Shown: positions 7,976 to 15,771 of the stretch, piece after piece
Layout of the letters: each line of letters starts with the position of its first letter
Position numbering within the stretch: position 1 is the first letter of the stretch
Translations under genes and position numbers: made by a program
NCBI RefSeq assembly: GCF_023707985.1
Contig: NZ_BRCF01000007.1
Location: forward strand, 62,001 to 126,000
Reading direction: 5' to 3'
DNA length: 64,000 nucleotides
DNA from: Sporosarcina sp. NCCP-2716
Lineage (GTDB): Bacteria; Bacillota; Bacilli; Bacillales_A; Planococcaceae
Notes under the pieces: model-generated
The model's database searches: none
Told to the model about the DNA's origin: nothing
Seen by the model: the letters and a program-made list of their open reading frames with translations, nothing else

Positions 7976-9172
7976 TTGGACTTTCGTATACTTTTATTAG
8001 CCATCTCTGCCATCACCGTCGGGCTGGTGGAGCTCGTGGTCGGCGGCATCCTGCCGGTCATCGCAGAGGATCTGGACATCTCGATCGCGACTGCGGGGCA
8101 GCTCATTACAATCTTCGCCCTCGTGTATGCCATCGCGGGTCCTGTCCTGCTGTCGCTCACTGCGAAATTCGAACGAAAGAAATTATTCATCATCACGCTG
8201 TCCTTATTTTTCATCGGCAATGTCATGACCGTTCTCAGTCCGAACTTCGCGCTCATGATGGCGGCCCGTGTCCTTACAGCGGCCAGTGCAGCGCTCGTCA
8301 TCGTCCTGGCGCTGACCATCACCGCACGCATCGCCCACCCGAGCAAACGGGCGAAAGCGCTCGGTTACATCTATATGGGGATCAGTTCATCCCTCGTCCT
8401 CGGTGTGCCGATCGGCATCGTCATCACGAATGCGTTCGGCTGGCGGACCGTTTTTGTCGGCATCGCTGTGCTGACGGTCGGTTCGATCGTGCTCATCAGC
8501 CGGTTCTTCGAGAAGATCCCGGCTGGTGACGTGCAGCCGCTGAGCGAACAGCTGAAAGCACTCGCCAACAAGAAGATCATCTTCGCTCATCTCGCAACGA
8601 TGTTCATGCTGGCAGGCCATTATACGGTGTACGCCTACTTCACGCCGTTCCTCGAGACGACGATGCACCTCGATCCGTCCTGGATCAGCGTGTTCTACTT
8701 CCTGTTCGGCATCGCTGCAGTCGGCGGCGGTGCGTTCGGCGGAAGTCTGGCGGCCCGTCTCGGTTCGAAGAGAAGTATCCTGATCATTCTTGCTGCGTTT
8801 TCGGTCAGCTTGTTCATCCTGCCTTTATCGACTGCCGCAATGCCGGTCTTCATCGTCGTCATGATGGTGTGGGGGGCACTGAGCTGGGCGCTGGCACCTG
8901 CGCAGCAGGATTATATCATCCAGGCCGACCCGGTTTCCTCGGATATCCATCAGAGTTTCAACAACTCGGCGCTGCAAGTCGGCATCGCGCTCGGCTCCGG
9001 CATCGGCGGGATCGCCTTCAGCCATACCGGCAGTGTCACAAGCATGCCGGCGGTCGGCGGGTCGATCGTCATCGTCGCTTTCGTCTGTGCAGCGGTGTCA
9101 CTGTCGATGGCTGTGAAAACACGCCAACCCGCTCATGCACCGGTTTCGCAGACTGCGGAACGGACCCATTGA
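7976..9172 (+). CDS. pbuE: Purine efflux pump PbuE (MFS)
   Basis: The protein is a 398-residue major facilitator transporter with twelve predicted membrane segments. The start is TTG, with TAGGAGGAGATCAG before it. The opening (LLLAISAITVGLVELVVGGILP) and the Q-Q-D-Y-I motif in the middle of the C-terminal half fit the DHA1 purine-base exporters. The adenine-type riboswitch just upstream strongly supports the identity, since pbuE is the classical target of that switch. It exports hypoxanthine, adenine and related bases when the adenine level is high. It is a single-gene unit ended by a strong terminator. Confidence 0.93.
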   Translation: MDFRILLLAISAITVGLVELVVGGILPVIAEDLDISIATAGQLITIFALVYAIAGPVLLSLTAKFERKKLFIITLSLFFIGNVMTVLSPNFALMMAARVLTAASAALVIVLALTITARIAHPSKRAKALGYIYMGISSSLVLGVPIGIVITNAFGWRTVFVGIAVLTVGSIVLISRFFEKIPAGDVQPLSEQLKALANKKIIFAHLATMFMLAGHYTVYAYFTPFLETTMHLDPSWISVFYFLFGIAAVGGGAFGGSLAARLGSKRSILIILAAFSVSLFILPLSTAAMPVFIVVMMVWGALSWALAPAQQDYIIQADPVSSDIHQSFNNSALQVGIALGSGIGGIAFSHTGSVTSMPAVGGSIVIVAFVCAAVSLSMAVKTRQPAHAPVSQTAERTH

Positions 9173-9213
9173 AAAAACGTGCTGGCCCTTATACAGGGAC
9201 AGCACGTTTTTTC
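9171..9213. terminator. Bidirectional terminator between pbuE and nadX
   Basis: A long stem GAAAAAACGTGCTG / CAGCACGTTTTTTC with an inner CCCT/AGGG extension overlaps the pbuE stop codon and lies between convergent genes. Confidence 0.88.
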
Positions 9214-9215
9214 AA

Positions 9216-9998
9216 TTAACTTCCTATTTTCAAGCTTTTCTTTTGCTGGCGGAGGACAGAGAGGATACTCATTGCGGCGAGCAGGCTCGTTTTCGGGTTC
9301 GCTGCCATGGGCTCATTGTCGACTGTCAGCCGCATGCTCCCGAATGTCCCTTCAGCTTCGATCGTATGGGAGTTCCGGCTTGCTTTCGGATCCGTGATGA
9401 CCCGGACGCGTGTGGCTTCCATCCCGATTCCTGCGAGAGCCAGGACAATCGCCACATTGACGTTCTTCGGAAATTTCACGATCGCCTCCCTGGCGCTGCC
9501 GTCGAACAGCACTGTTTCCTGAGTGATCTGCTCCAAACCGAGGGATGCCGGGGATTTCCTGGTGGTGATCCGGACACTGTCGAGACCGCCTGCCGCGTTC
9601 GCCGACTGTAATAGATCCAGGCCGCCGATTGCACCGGAGGGCAGATGGACTGAAGTTCCGTTGGCTGCCGCCCTTTCCTGCAGTTCACCGAGGAGTTTTG
9701 GATCCTGCAGGGCGCCGATACTCCCGATCACCAGATCCTTTCCGCTGTCCGCCACTTGCAGTGAATAGCGGCGGGCCGCTTCCACACTCGCCGCCTCGAC
9801 GACCAGGTCAAGCGGTCTCGCGAGGAATTCCGCGATATCCGTATCGAACTCCACGCCGAACCTGCTGCTGAGGCGGCGGCCCGTTTCAGGATTCCGTCCG
9901 AATATCGCAATGATCCGCATATTATCCCTTTCATCCCCATTCACCTGTCTCACCAGATATTCCGCGATTGCACCGGTCCCAATAACCCCGATGTTCAT
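9216..9998 (-). CDS. nadX: L-aspartate dehydrogenase
   Basis: This 260-residue protein opens with a Rossmann NAD(P)-binding motif (IGVIGTGAIAEYLV, residues 3-16). The C-terminal domain contains KFPKNVNVAIVLALAGIG and the NSHTIEAEGTFG segment with the catalytic histidine region, typical of aspartate dehydrogenase (DUF108 family). The enzyme oxidises L-aspartate to iminoaspartate, the first step of NAD synthesis in some bacteria, and may also work in aspartate metabolism. No nadA or nadC is next to it, so its link to NAD synthesis here is inference. The start ATG at 9998 has GGATGATG before it. It is monocistronic. Confidence 0.85.
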   Translation of the reverse strand: MNIGVIGTGAIAEYLVRQVNGDERDNMRIIAIFGRNPETGRRLSSRFGVEFDTDIAEFLARPLDLVVEAASVEAARRYSLQVADSGKDLVIGSIGALQDPKLLGELQERAAANGTSVHLPSGAIGGLDLLQSANAAGGLDSVRITTRKSPASLGLEQITQETVLFDGSAREAIVKFPKNVNVAIVLALAGIGMEATRVRVITDPKASRNSHTIEAEGTFGSMRLTVDNEPMAANPKTSLLAAMSILSVLRQQKKSLKIGS

Positions 9999-10318
9999 GT
10001 CATCATCCTTTCCAGAGCATATTTAATTCTTCCTATTCTTAAAACCTTATATTTCTAATAACTTAAAAGCTATGTATATAGTCATGATAGCACCATTTGC
10101 TCCGCGCCGGGAAATCTTATGCTCACCGGTAAAAACAAGATAAGAACCTTTTGTGACATGGATATTCAGCTGTTGTAATCTTTTTTTCAGGGGACTATTA
10201 TAGATTTCATGAAGCCGGTATTTTACATTTAATTGAAAACTATAGCTATTTGAATATACTTTGACTTTCAAACAGTTAAGGTGCCGGCTAACCTAATTTA
10301 TTTGAGAGGAGTACCGAC
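9999..10318. other. AT-rich intergenic region between nadX and qoxA
   Basis: This stretch is clearly richer in A and T than its surroundings and must hold the divergent promoters of nadX and qoxABCD. A 74-codon frame on the minus strand (10047-10271) has only a TTG start without a ribosome binding site, and I do not call it. I see no clear operator. Confidence 0.5.
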
Positions 10319-11245
10319 ATGAAGAAGAAACGGGCCGCTTTTTTGCTCTTTGCTGTAACTTCGATTTTACTTGCCGGATGTGATAATCCGCTGCTCATAT
10401 TCGACCCGAAAGGTCCTCAGGCGGAGACGATCTCCAGCACGATCCTATTCTCCATTGCCATGATGGCGGGGATCCTGCTAGTCGTTTACGTTCTGTACAC
10501 AGTCGTCTTGCTGAAATATCGCGCTTCTAAGCAGGATGAATCATACGAGCCTCCGCACGAGGAAGGGAACAAATGGCTTGAACTGATCTGGACAGCGATC
10601 CCGGTCGTCATCGTCATCATCCTGTCTGTCGTGACGGTCACTTCCACAAGTTCAGTGGAACAGAAGTCCACTGTCTACGCAGATCAGAAACCGCTTGTCA
10701 TCTATGCGTCTTCTTCGAACTGGAAATGGCACTTCAGCTATCCGGAGGAAGGGATCGAGACTGTGAACTATGTCAACTTCCCGGCTAACCGTCCGATCGA
10801 GTTCCGTCTCTATTCATACGGGCCAATCACCAGTTTCTGGATCCCTCAGCTTGCGGGACAGAAATATGCGATGAGTGACATGGTGACAAAGATCAACATG
10901 TCTGCGAACGTCCCTGGTTCATTCATGGGGAAAAACTCGAACTTCAGCGGGGAAGGATTTGCGAAGATGGAGTTTGAAGCACAGGCACTGACTGATGCTG
11001 ACTACAAAGAATGGGTACGTGACGTCAAAGCGACAGCACCTGCATTGACTGAAAGTGAGTTCGACAGCCTGCTGAAAGCAGAACACGTCGGCCGCAAAAC
11101 ATATTCTTCGAACCACCTGAGCTTCCGTCCTGCCCCAGAAGGCAAGAACAGCGGCCATCACCACGGCAGTATGGATGATGAAGGCGATATGGACATGGAC
11201 ATGGATATGGATATGGATATGGAGGGACAGCATGATGGACATTAA
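10319..11245 (+). CDS. qoxA: Cytochrome aa3 quinol oxidase subunit II
   Basis: The 308-residue lipoprotein has a lipobox LLAGC with Cys at 21. Two membrane helices follow (about 40-62 and 88-110), then a cupredoxin domain (about 125-245). The Cys ligands of the CuA site are absent and the GPITSFWIPQLAGQKYAM segment is present. Both features mark a menaquinol rather than cytochrome c oxidase. It carries electrons from menaquinol towards subunit I on the outer side of the membrane. An unusual tail follows residue 280: HHH, then five Met-Asp pairs, ending in GQHDGH. This may bind copper or another metal. It is the first gene of qoxABCD, and GAGAGGAG precedes the ATG. Confidence 0.93.
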   Translation: MKKKRAAFLLFAVTSILLAGCDNPLLIFDPKGPQAETISSTILFSIAMMAGILLVVYVLYTVVLLKYRASKQDESYEPPHEEGNKWLELIWTAIPVVIVIILSVVTVTSTSSVEQKSTVYADQKPLVIYASSSNWKWHFSYPEEGIETVNYVNFPANRPIEFRLYSYGPITSFWIPQLAGQKYAMSDMVTKINMSANVPGSFMGKNSNFSGEGFAKMEFEAQALTDADYKEWVRDVKATAPALTESEFDSLLKAEHVGRKTYSSNHLSFRPAPEGKNSGHHHGSMDDEGDMDMDMDMDMDMEGQHDGH

Positions 11246-11305
11246 AATGATCAGCCGCATGCCTCTCTCTGCAGTTTCGCCAGTTATCGAAAGGAGCTCA
11301 ACGCT

Positions 11306-13255
11306 ATGAAATGGGACGAATTTTTCGTAACCGGAGAACCGATGATCTATGCAGCGATGGTCAGTATCGTCGTTGTCTCTCTCGCGATCCCGATTGCGCT
11401 CACCTACTTTAAAAAATGGAATTGGCTGTGGACGAACTGGCTGACGACGGTCGATCACAAGAAGATCGGCGTCATGTATATCCTCGCCGCCCTGCTGATG
11501 CTGTTCCGCGGAGGCGTTGACGCGCTTCTCATGAGAGCACAGACGGCAGTTCCTGATAATGGCCTGTTGGACGGCCAGCATTACAATGAAATCTTTACAA
11601 CACACGGGGTCATCATGATTCTCTTCATGGCGATGCCGTTCATCATCGGACTGATGAACGTCGTTATTCCGCTCCAGATCGGTGCGCGCGACGTTGCATT
11701 CCCCCGTCTGAACGCAGTCAGCTTCTGGCTGTTCTTCGCGGGTGCCATGCTGTTCAATATTTCGTTTGTCATCGGCGGATCGCCTGATGCTGGATGGTCG
11801 GCGTACTTCCCGCTTGCGAGCATTGAATTCAGCCCGACCGTCGGGAATAACTATTATGCCATCGCACTGCAGATTGCCGGTATCGGTACGCTGCTGACAG
11901 GTATCAACTTCCTCGTCACGATTCTGAAAATGCGTGCGCCAGGCATGACACTCATGAAGATGCCGATGTTTACATGGTCGGTTTTGATCACCAATGTCAT
12001 CATCGTGTTTGCCTTCCCTGTATTGACAGTTGCGCTTGCACTTATGACTCTCGACCGTCAGTTCGGCACACAGTTTTTCGCCATGCAGAGCGGCGGGATG
12101 GATATGCTCTGGGCCAACTTGTTCTGGGTGTGGGGCCATCCTGAAGTTTACATCGTTGTTCTGCCGGCCTTCGGTATTTACAGCGAGATCATTGCCACGT
12201 TTGCACGAAAAAACCTGTACGGCTACAAATCGATGGTCGTCAGTATGGTCGCCATTTCACTGCTTTCATTCGTCGTCTGGGCCCATCACTTCTATACAAT
12301 GGGTCACGGCGTCATGGTCAACAGCGTCTTCTCCATTACAACGATGGCGATTGCTGTACCGACCGGTGTTAAAATATTCAACTGGCTGTTCACGCTGCGA
12401 AAAGGGAAGATCAGTTTCACGACTCCGATGCTCTATTCGCTCGCGTTCATTCCGATCTTTACAATCGGTGGTGTGACAGGTGTCATGCTTGCTATGGCGA
12501 GCGCTGACTATCAGTACCACAATACAATGTTCCTGGTCGCCCACTTCCACTACGTACTGATTCCGGGTACCGTCTTTGCGGTCATTGCCGGATTCCACTT
12601 CTGGTTCCCGAAAGTATTCGGTTTCCGTCTGAACGAGAAACTCGGGAAATTGGCGTTCTGGTTCATCATCGTCAGCTTTAACGTGACGTTCTTCCCGCTC
12701 TTCATCCTCGGATTGAACGGAATGACACGCCGGATGTATACGTATTCGGCAAGCACGGGCTATGGCGCGCTTAACATGCTGTCCATGGTAGGAGCTGTCG
12801 GTCTTGCGATTGGTTTCATCATCCTCGTATACAACATTTACTGGAGTGTCCGCTACAGTCCGCGCGATACGAACGGCGACCCTTGGGACGGGCGTTCGCT
12901 CGAATGGAGCACGCACAGTCCAGTACCGGAATATAACTTTGCGGTGATTCCGCAGGTGAACCGCCTGGATGCATACTGGTTCGCCAAAAAAGAAGGAAAA
13001 CCATTGGCGGATACGGTGTACGAGCCGATCCATATGCCGAATAACAGCGGTCTGCCGGTCATCATGGGGGCACTGTTCTTCTTCTGGGGCTTCTTCATGG
13101 TATTCAGCTGGTGGATCCCTGCGATTCTGTCATTCGCGGTCATTATCGCTCTGATGGCATACCGGTCATTCGAGAAAGACCACGGTCATTACATCTCTGT
13201 CGAAGAAATTGAACGTACAGAAAATGCATATCGAGGTGAACAGCATGAAAATTGA
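11306..13255 (+). CDS. qoxB: Cytochrome aa3 quinol oxidase subunit I
   Basis: The 649-residue heme-copper oxidase catalytic subunit has about fourteen membrane helices. Ligand motifs are in place: THGVIMI for low-spin heme a, WGHPEVYIVVLPAFG for copper B and the cross-linked His-Tyr pair, AHHFYTMGHG for copper B, and HFHYVLIPG for both hemes. It reduces oxygen to water and pumps protons. AAAGGAG precedes the ATG at 11306. Its end overlaps qoxC by 11 bp. The length and motif set are those of Bacillus QoxB. Confidence 0.96.
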   Translation: MKWDEFFVTGEPMIYAAMVSIVVVSLAIPIALTYFKKWNWLWTNWLTTVDHKKIGVMYILAALLMLFRGGVDALLMRAQTAVPDNGLLDGQHYNEIFTTHGVIMILFMAMPFIIGLMNVVIPLQIGARDVAFPRLNAVSFWLFFAGAMLFNISFVIGGSPDAGWSAYFPLASIEFSPTVGNNYYAIALQIAGIGTLLTGINFLVTILKMRAPGMTLMKMPMFTWSVLITNVIIVFAFPVLTVALALMTLDRQFGTQFFAMQSGGMDMLWANLFWVWGHPEVYIVVLPAFGIYSEIIATFARKNLYGYKSMVVSMVAISLLSFVVWAHHFYTMGHGVMVNSVFSITTMAIAVPTGVKIFNWLFTLRKGKISFTTPMLYSLAFIPIFTIGGVTGVMLAMASADYQYHNTMFLVAHFHYVLIPGTVFAVIAGFHFWFPKVFGFRLNEKLGKLAFWFIIVSFNVTFFPLFILGLNGMTRRMYTYSASTGYGALNMLSMVGAVGLAIGFIILVYNIYWSVRYSPRDTNGDPWDGRSLEWSTHSPVPEYNFAVIPQVNRLDAYWFAKKEGKPLADTVYEPIHMPNNSGLPVIMGALFFFWGFFMVFSWWIPAILSFAVIIALMAYRSFEKDHGHYISVEEIERTENAYRGEQHEN

Positions 13256-13844
13256 TCATACAGTGCCGATGGAATACAGCACTGAAGAGAACAAGATGAA
13301 GATCCTCGGTTTCTGGATCTTCCTCGGGGCGGAGATCGCCCTCTTCTCTACTTTGTTCGCTGTGTATTTCACATTGCAAAGCAATACGAAAGTCGGACCT
13401 TCCGCCACAGACCTGTTCCACCTGAGCCCGGTCATGATTGAAACGATCCTTCTACTCACGAGCAGTTTCACGATTGGGCTTGGCATCCATGCGATGCGGC
13501 TCGGTCTGAAAAAACCGATGATGACCTTCTTCGGAATCACCTTGCTGCTCGGCGCCGGATTCCTTGGTGTCGAAGTATATGAATTCGTCACGTACATCAG
13601 CGAAGGCGCGACAATCCAGACGAGCGGCTTCCTGTCAGCGCTCTTCACCCTGCTCGGCACACACGGACTGCACGTCACGTTCGGTCTGCTATGGGGCGGC
13701 GCCATCGTTGCGCAAGTCGCGAAACGCGGCTTCACGCCTGAAACGTCGAATAAGGCGTTCATCTTCTCTTTATATTGGCACTTTCTTGACGTCGTCTGGA
13801 TCTTCATCTTCAGCTTCGTCTACCTGAAAGGACTGATGGGATGA
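13245..13844 (+). CDS. qoxC: Cytochrome aa3 quinol oxidase subunit III
   Basis: The 199-residue protein has five membrane helices and typical subunit III segments (MKILGFWIFLGAEIALFSTLF near the N-terminus, LLGTHGLHVTFGLLW, and YWHFLDVVWIFIFSFVYL at the end). The ATG at 13245 has GAGGTGAAC in front and lies inside the end of qoxB. The longer frame (from 13209) is just qoxB in another phase. Subunit III stabilises the core. The gene is coupled to qoxD by ATGATGA. Confidence 0.95.
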   Translation: MKIDHTVPMEYSTEENKMKILGFWIFLGAEIALFSTLFAVYFTLQSNTKVGPSATDLFHLSPVMIETILLLTSSFTIGLGIHAMRLGLKKPMMTFFGITLLLGAGFLGVEVYEFVTYISEGATIQTSGFLSALFTLLGTHGLHVTFGLLWGGAIVAQVAKRGFTPETSNKAFIFSLYWHFLDVVWIFIFSFVYLKGLMG

Positions 13845-14134
13845 TGAAACAGCTATTTCCGGCTCAGCATGTCATGGGCTTCCTGTTCTCGCTGCTGCTC
13901 TCACTCATCGCGCTCGTTGTCGTCTGGTTCGACTTGTCGTTCACTGCAGGCATCACGATCCTCATCGTCACAGCACTTGTGCAGGCCGGCCTTCAGCTTT
14001 TCCTGTTCATGCACGTAAAGGAAAATGCCGAAAGCAAAACACTGTATTTGAATATCTTATATGCCCTGTTCGTCGGACTCGTCACCATTTTCGGGACGCT
14101 GTTCGCGATGCATTGGGGATATATGGTGAGATGA
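13841..14134 (+). CDS. qoxD: Cytochrome aa3 quinol oxidase subunit IV
   Basis: The 97-residue protein has three hydrophobic helices and the signature FSLLLSLIALVVVW, LFLFMHVKE and the final FGTLFAMHWGYMV, all typical of QoxD. Its start codon overlaps the stop of qoxC. It is the last gene of the operon, and a terminator begins a few bases after the stop. It is needed for assembly of the oxidase. Confidence 0.94.
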   Translation: MMKQLFPAQHVMGFLFSLLLSLIALVVVWFDLSFTAGITILIVTALVQAGLQLFLFMHVKENAESKTLYLNILYALFVGLVTIFGTLFAMHWGYMVR

Positions 14135-14140
14135 TCACCG

Positions 14141-14174
14141 GGACAGGATCCGTGCAGACGGATCCTGTTTTTTA
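14141..14174 (+). terminator. Terminator of qoxABCD
   Basis: An 11-bp perfect stem ACAGGATCCGT / ACGGATCCTGT (14143-14153 with 14158-14168) with a GCAG loop is followed by six T. Confidence 0.9.
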
Positions 14175-14243
14175 GGTACCTGTGCGTCACACAATTCAGG
14201 AACTTTTCAGAATAGTTTCGGAGTTGTGTGACACACAGGTACC
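14175..14243 (+). repeat. 69-bp palindromic element, copy 1
   Basis: It starts GGTACCTGTGCGTCACACAA and ends TTGTGTGACACACAGGTACC. The inner part is more diverged than in the other copies. It lies between the qox terminator and the alcohol dehydrogenase gene. Confidence 0.9.
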
Positions 14244-14357
14244 GGTTTTCCCGGTTTTACGGCGGCCCTCTCGGCAGGCGTCAGGTTTCCCCTTGCCTGT
14301 TTGAGTGTATAGATAAGGGAAATGCGGAAACCTTATTGATAATGAGGAGGGACAGCA

Positions 14358-15497
14358 ATGAGAGCAGTGACATTTCAAGGCGCGAAAGACATTCAAGTGA
14401 AAAAGGTGCAGGCCCCGAAGATCGAGAAGCCCGATGATATCATCGTCCGTATTACGTCCACCGCGATCTGCGGCTCGGATCTGCATATTTACCTCGGCGC
14501 ATTGCCGACGCATAAGGACTATGTAATCGGCCATGAACCGATGGGCATCGTCGAAGAGATCGGGCCGGGAGTTGTGAATGTGAAGAAGGGCGACCGGGTC
14601 ATCATCCCGTTCAACCTCTCGTGCGGCGAGTGTTTCTTCTGCCGTCACGAAATGGAAAGCCAGTGCGACAATTCCAATCCGAATCCCCACGTGGATACAG
14701 GCGGGTTCCTCGGGTTCACCGAGCGGTATGGTGATTACCCGGGCGGCCAGGCGGAGTATCTCCGGGTCCCGTTTGGCAACTTCACGCCGTTCGTCGTTCC
14801 GGAGAGCTGTGAGCTGCCGGACGAGTCATTGCTGTTCCTGTCCGATATTATGCCGACCGCCTATTGGAGTGTTGAACACGCCGGGGTCAAGCAGGGCGAT
14901 ACGGTCATCATCCTCGGCTGCGGTCCGGTCGGTCTGCTGGCACAGAAGTTCGCCTGGCAGAAGGGCGCGAAGCGGGTCATCGCGATCGATCACGAACCAT
15001 ACCGCCTGGAGCATGCCGTCCGGACGAACCGCGTGGAAGCGTTCAACTTCGCGGAGATCGATGAAATCGGCAGCCACATGAAAGAATTGACGAGCGGCGG
15101 CGCGGATGTCGTCATCGACTGTGTCGGCATGGATGGCAAGAAGAATATCTTTGAAACAGTCGGCCAGAAGATGAAGCTGCAGGGCGGGACGACGAGTGCC
15201 ATCGAAATCGGCCTGGAGTCGGTCCGGAAATTCGGCACAATCCAGCTGACCGGTGTATACGGTTCGCTGTACAATGCATTCCCGCTCGGCAAGATCTGGG
15301 AACGCAACGTCACAATGAAGATGGGACAGGCTCCGGTCATCCATAACATGCCGCTGCTGTTCGATCAGGTGACCTCCGGCAAGATCGATCCGACAGACAT
15401 CATCACACACGTCGTACCGCTCGATGAAGCTGCGGATGCGTACCAGAAATTCCATGATCATGAAGACGGCTGCATCAAAGTCATCCTTAAGCCATGA
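14358..15497 (+). CDS. Zinc-dependent alcohol dehydrogenase (formaldehyde-dehydrogenase-like)
   Basis: This 379-residue medium-chain dehydrogenase/reductase carries the catalytic zinc site as CGSDLHIYLG (Cys 38) and GHEPMGIVEEIGPGV. The structural zinc cysteines are in the CGECFFCRHEMESQC segment, and the cofactor motif is VIILGCGPVGLLAQ near 175-190. The overall layout, including the FTERYGDYPGGQAEYLRVP segment, is that of the glutathione-independent formaldehyde dehydrogenase-like branch, for example AdhB/YycR in Bacillus. The substrate is probably a short aldehyde or alcohol, but this is not decided by the sequence. AATGAGGAGGGACAGC gives a strong ribosome binding site. It is monocistronic. 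Confidence 0.88.
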   Translation: MRAVTFQGAKDIQVKKVQAPKIEKPDDIIVRITSTAICGSDLHIYLGALPTHKDYVIGHEPMGIVEEIGPGVVNVKKGDRVIIPFNLSCGECFFCRHEMESQCDNSNPNPHVDTGGFLGFTERYGDYPGGQAEYLRVPFGNFTPFVVPESCELPDESLLFLSDIMPTAYWSVEHAGVKQGDTVIILGCGPVGLLAQKFAWQKGAKRVIAIDHEPYRLEHAVRTNRVEAFNFAEIDEIGSHMKELTSGGADVVIDCVGMDGKKNIFETVGQKMKLQGGTTSAIEIGLESVRKFGTIQLTGVYGSLYNAFPLGKIWERNVTMKMGQAPVIHNMPLLFDQVTSGKIDPTDIITHVVPLDEAADAYQKFHDHEDGCIKVILKP

Positions 15498-15512
15498 TCC
15501 TTTATGCACAGC

Positions 15513-15551
15513 AAAACGCCCTTCCCCCTTTAACAGGAGGAAGGGCGTTTT
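15513..15551. terminator. Bidirectional terminator
   Basis: A 13-bp stem AAAACGCCCTTCC / GGAAGGGCGTTTT (15513-15525 with 15539-15551) lies between the dehydrogenase gene and the convergent aconitase operon. Confidence 0.9.
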
Positions 15552-15582
15552 CGTTATGCTGTCCATGGATCCGGTCAGTTCA

Positions 15583-15759
15583 TCAGTCGAGCAGCCGGTT
15601 GTTCGCGTCGGTGTCCATCAGGGGACCGTTCCCGCTGCTGTTCCGCGATCCGAGCTGTCCGGTACCGTCACAGATCGTACAGCCGTACTGCCAGCCTTCA
15701 TCATCAGCCAGCATTCCTGTCCCTTCGCAAGCTTTGCAAGTCGCTTCGCGGTCGATCAT
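15583..15759 (-). CDS. 58-residue DnaJ-type zinc-finger protein
   Basis: This small gene begins 12 bases after the aconitase stop, with GAGGAGG before its ATG at 15759. It encodes two CxxCxGxG motifs (CKACEGTG and CTICDGTG) separated by 11 residues. That is the half-site pair which forms one zinc centre in DnaJ-type domains. The rest is a short polar tail. Similar tiny proteins in Bacillales are annotated as hypothetical. Cotranscription with the iron-sulfur enzyme aconitase suggests a role in metal handling or folding, which is inference. The open frame, ribosome binding site and motifs together make it a convincing gene. Confidence 0.75.
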   Translation of the reverse strand: MIDREATCKACEGTGMLADDEGWQYGCTICDGTGQLGSRNSSGNGPLMDTDANNRLLD

Positions 15760-15771
15760 CTCAGTTCCTCC

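Noticed and set aside
10047..10271. 74-codon minus-strand frame between nadX and qoxA
   Set aside because: TTG start without a ribosome binding site in an AT-rich promoter region. No recognisable motif.
10919..12139. 406-codon minus-strand frame across qoxA and qoxB
   Set aside because: It is antisense to the oxidase genes and low in complexity (His and Asp rich from reversed Met/Asp codons), with no start signal.
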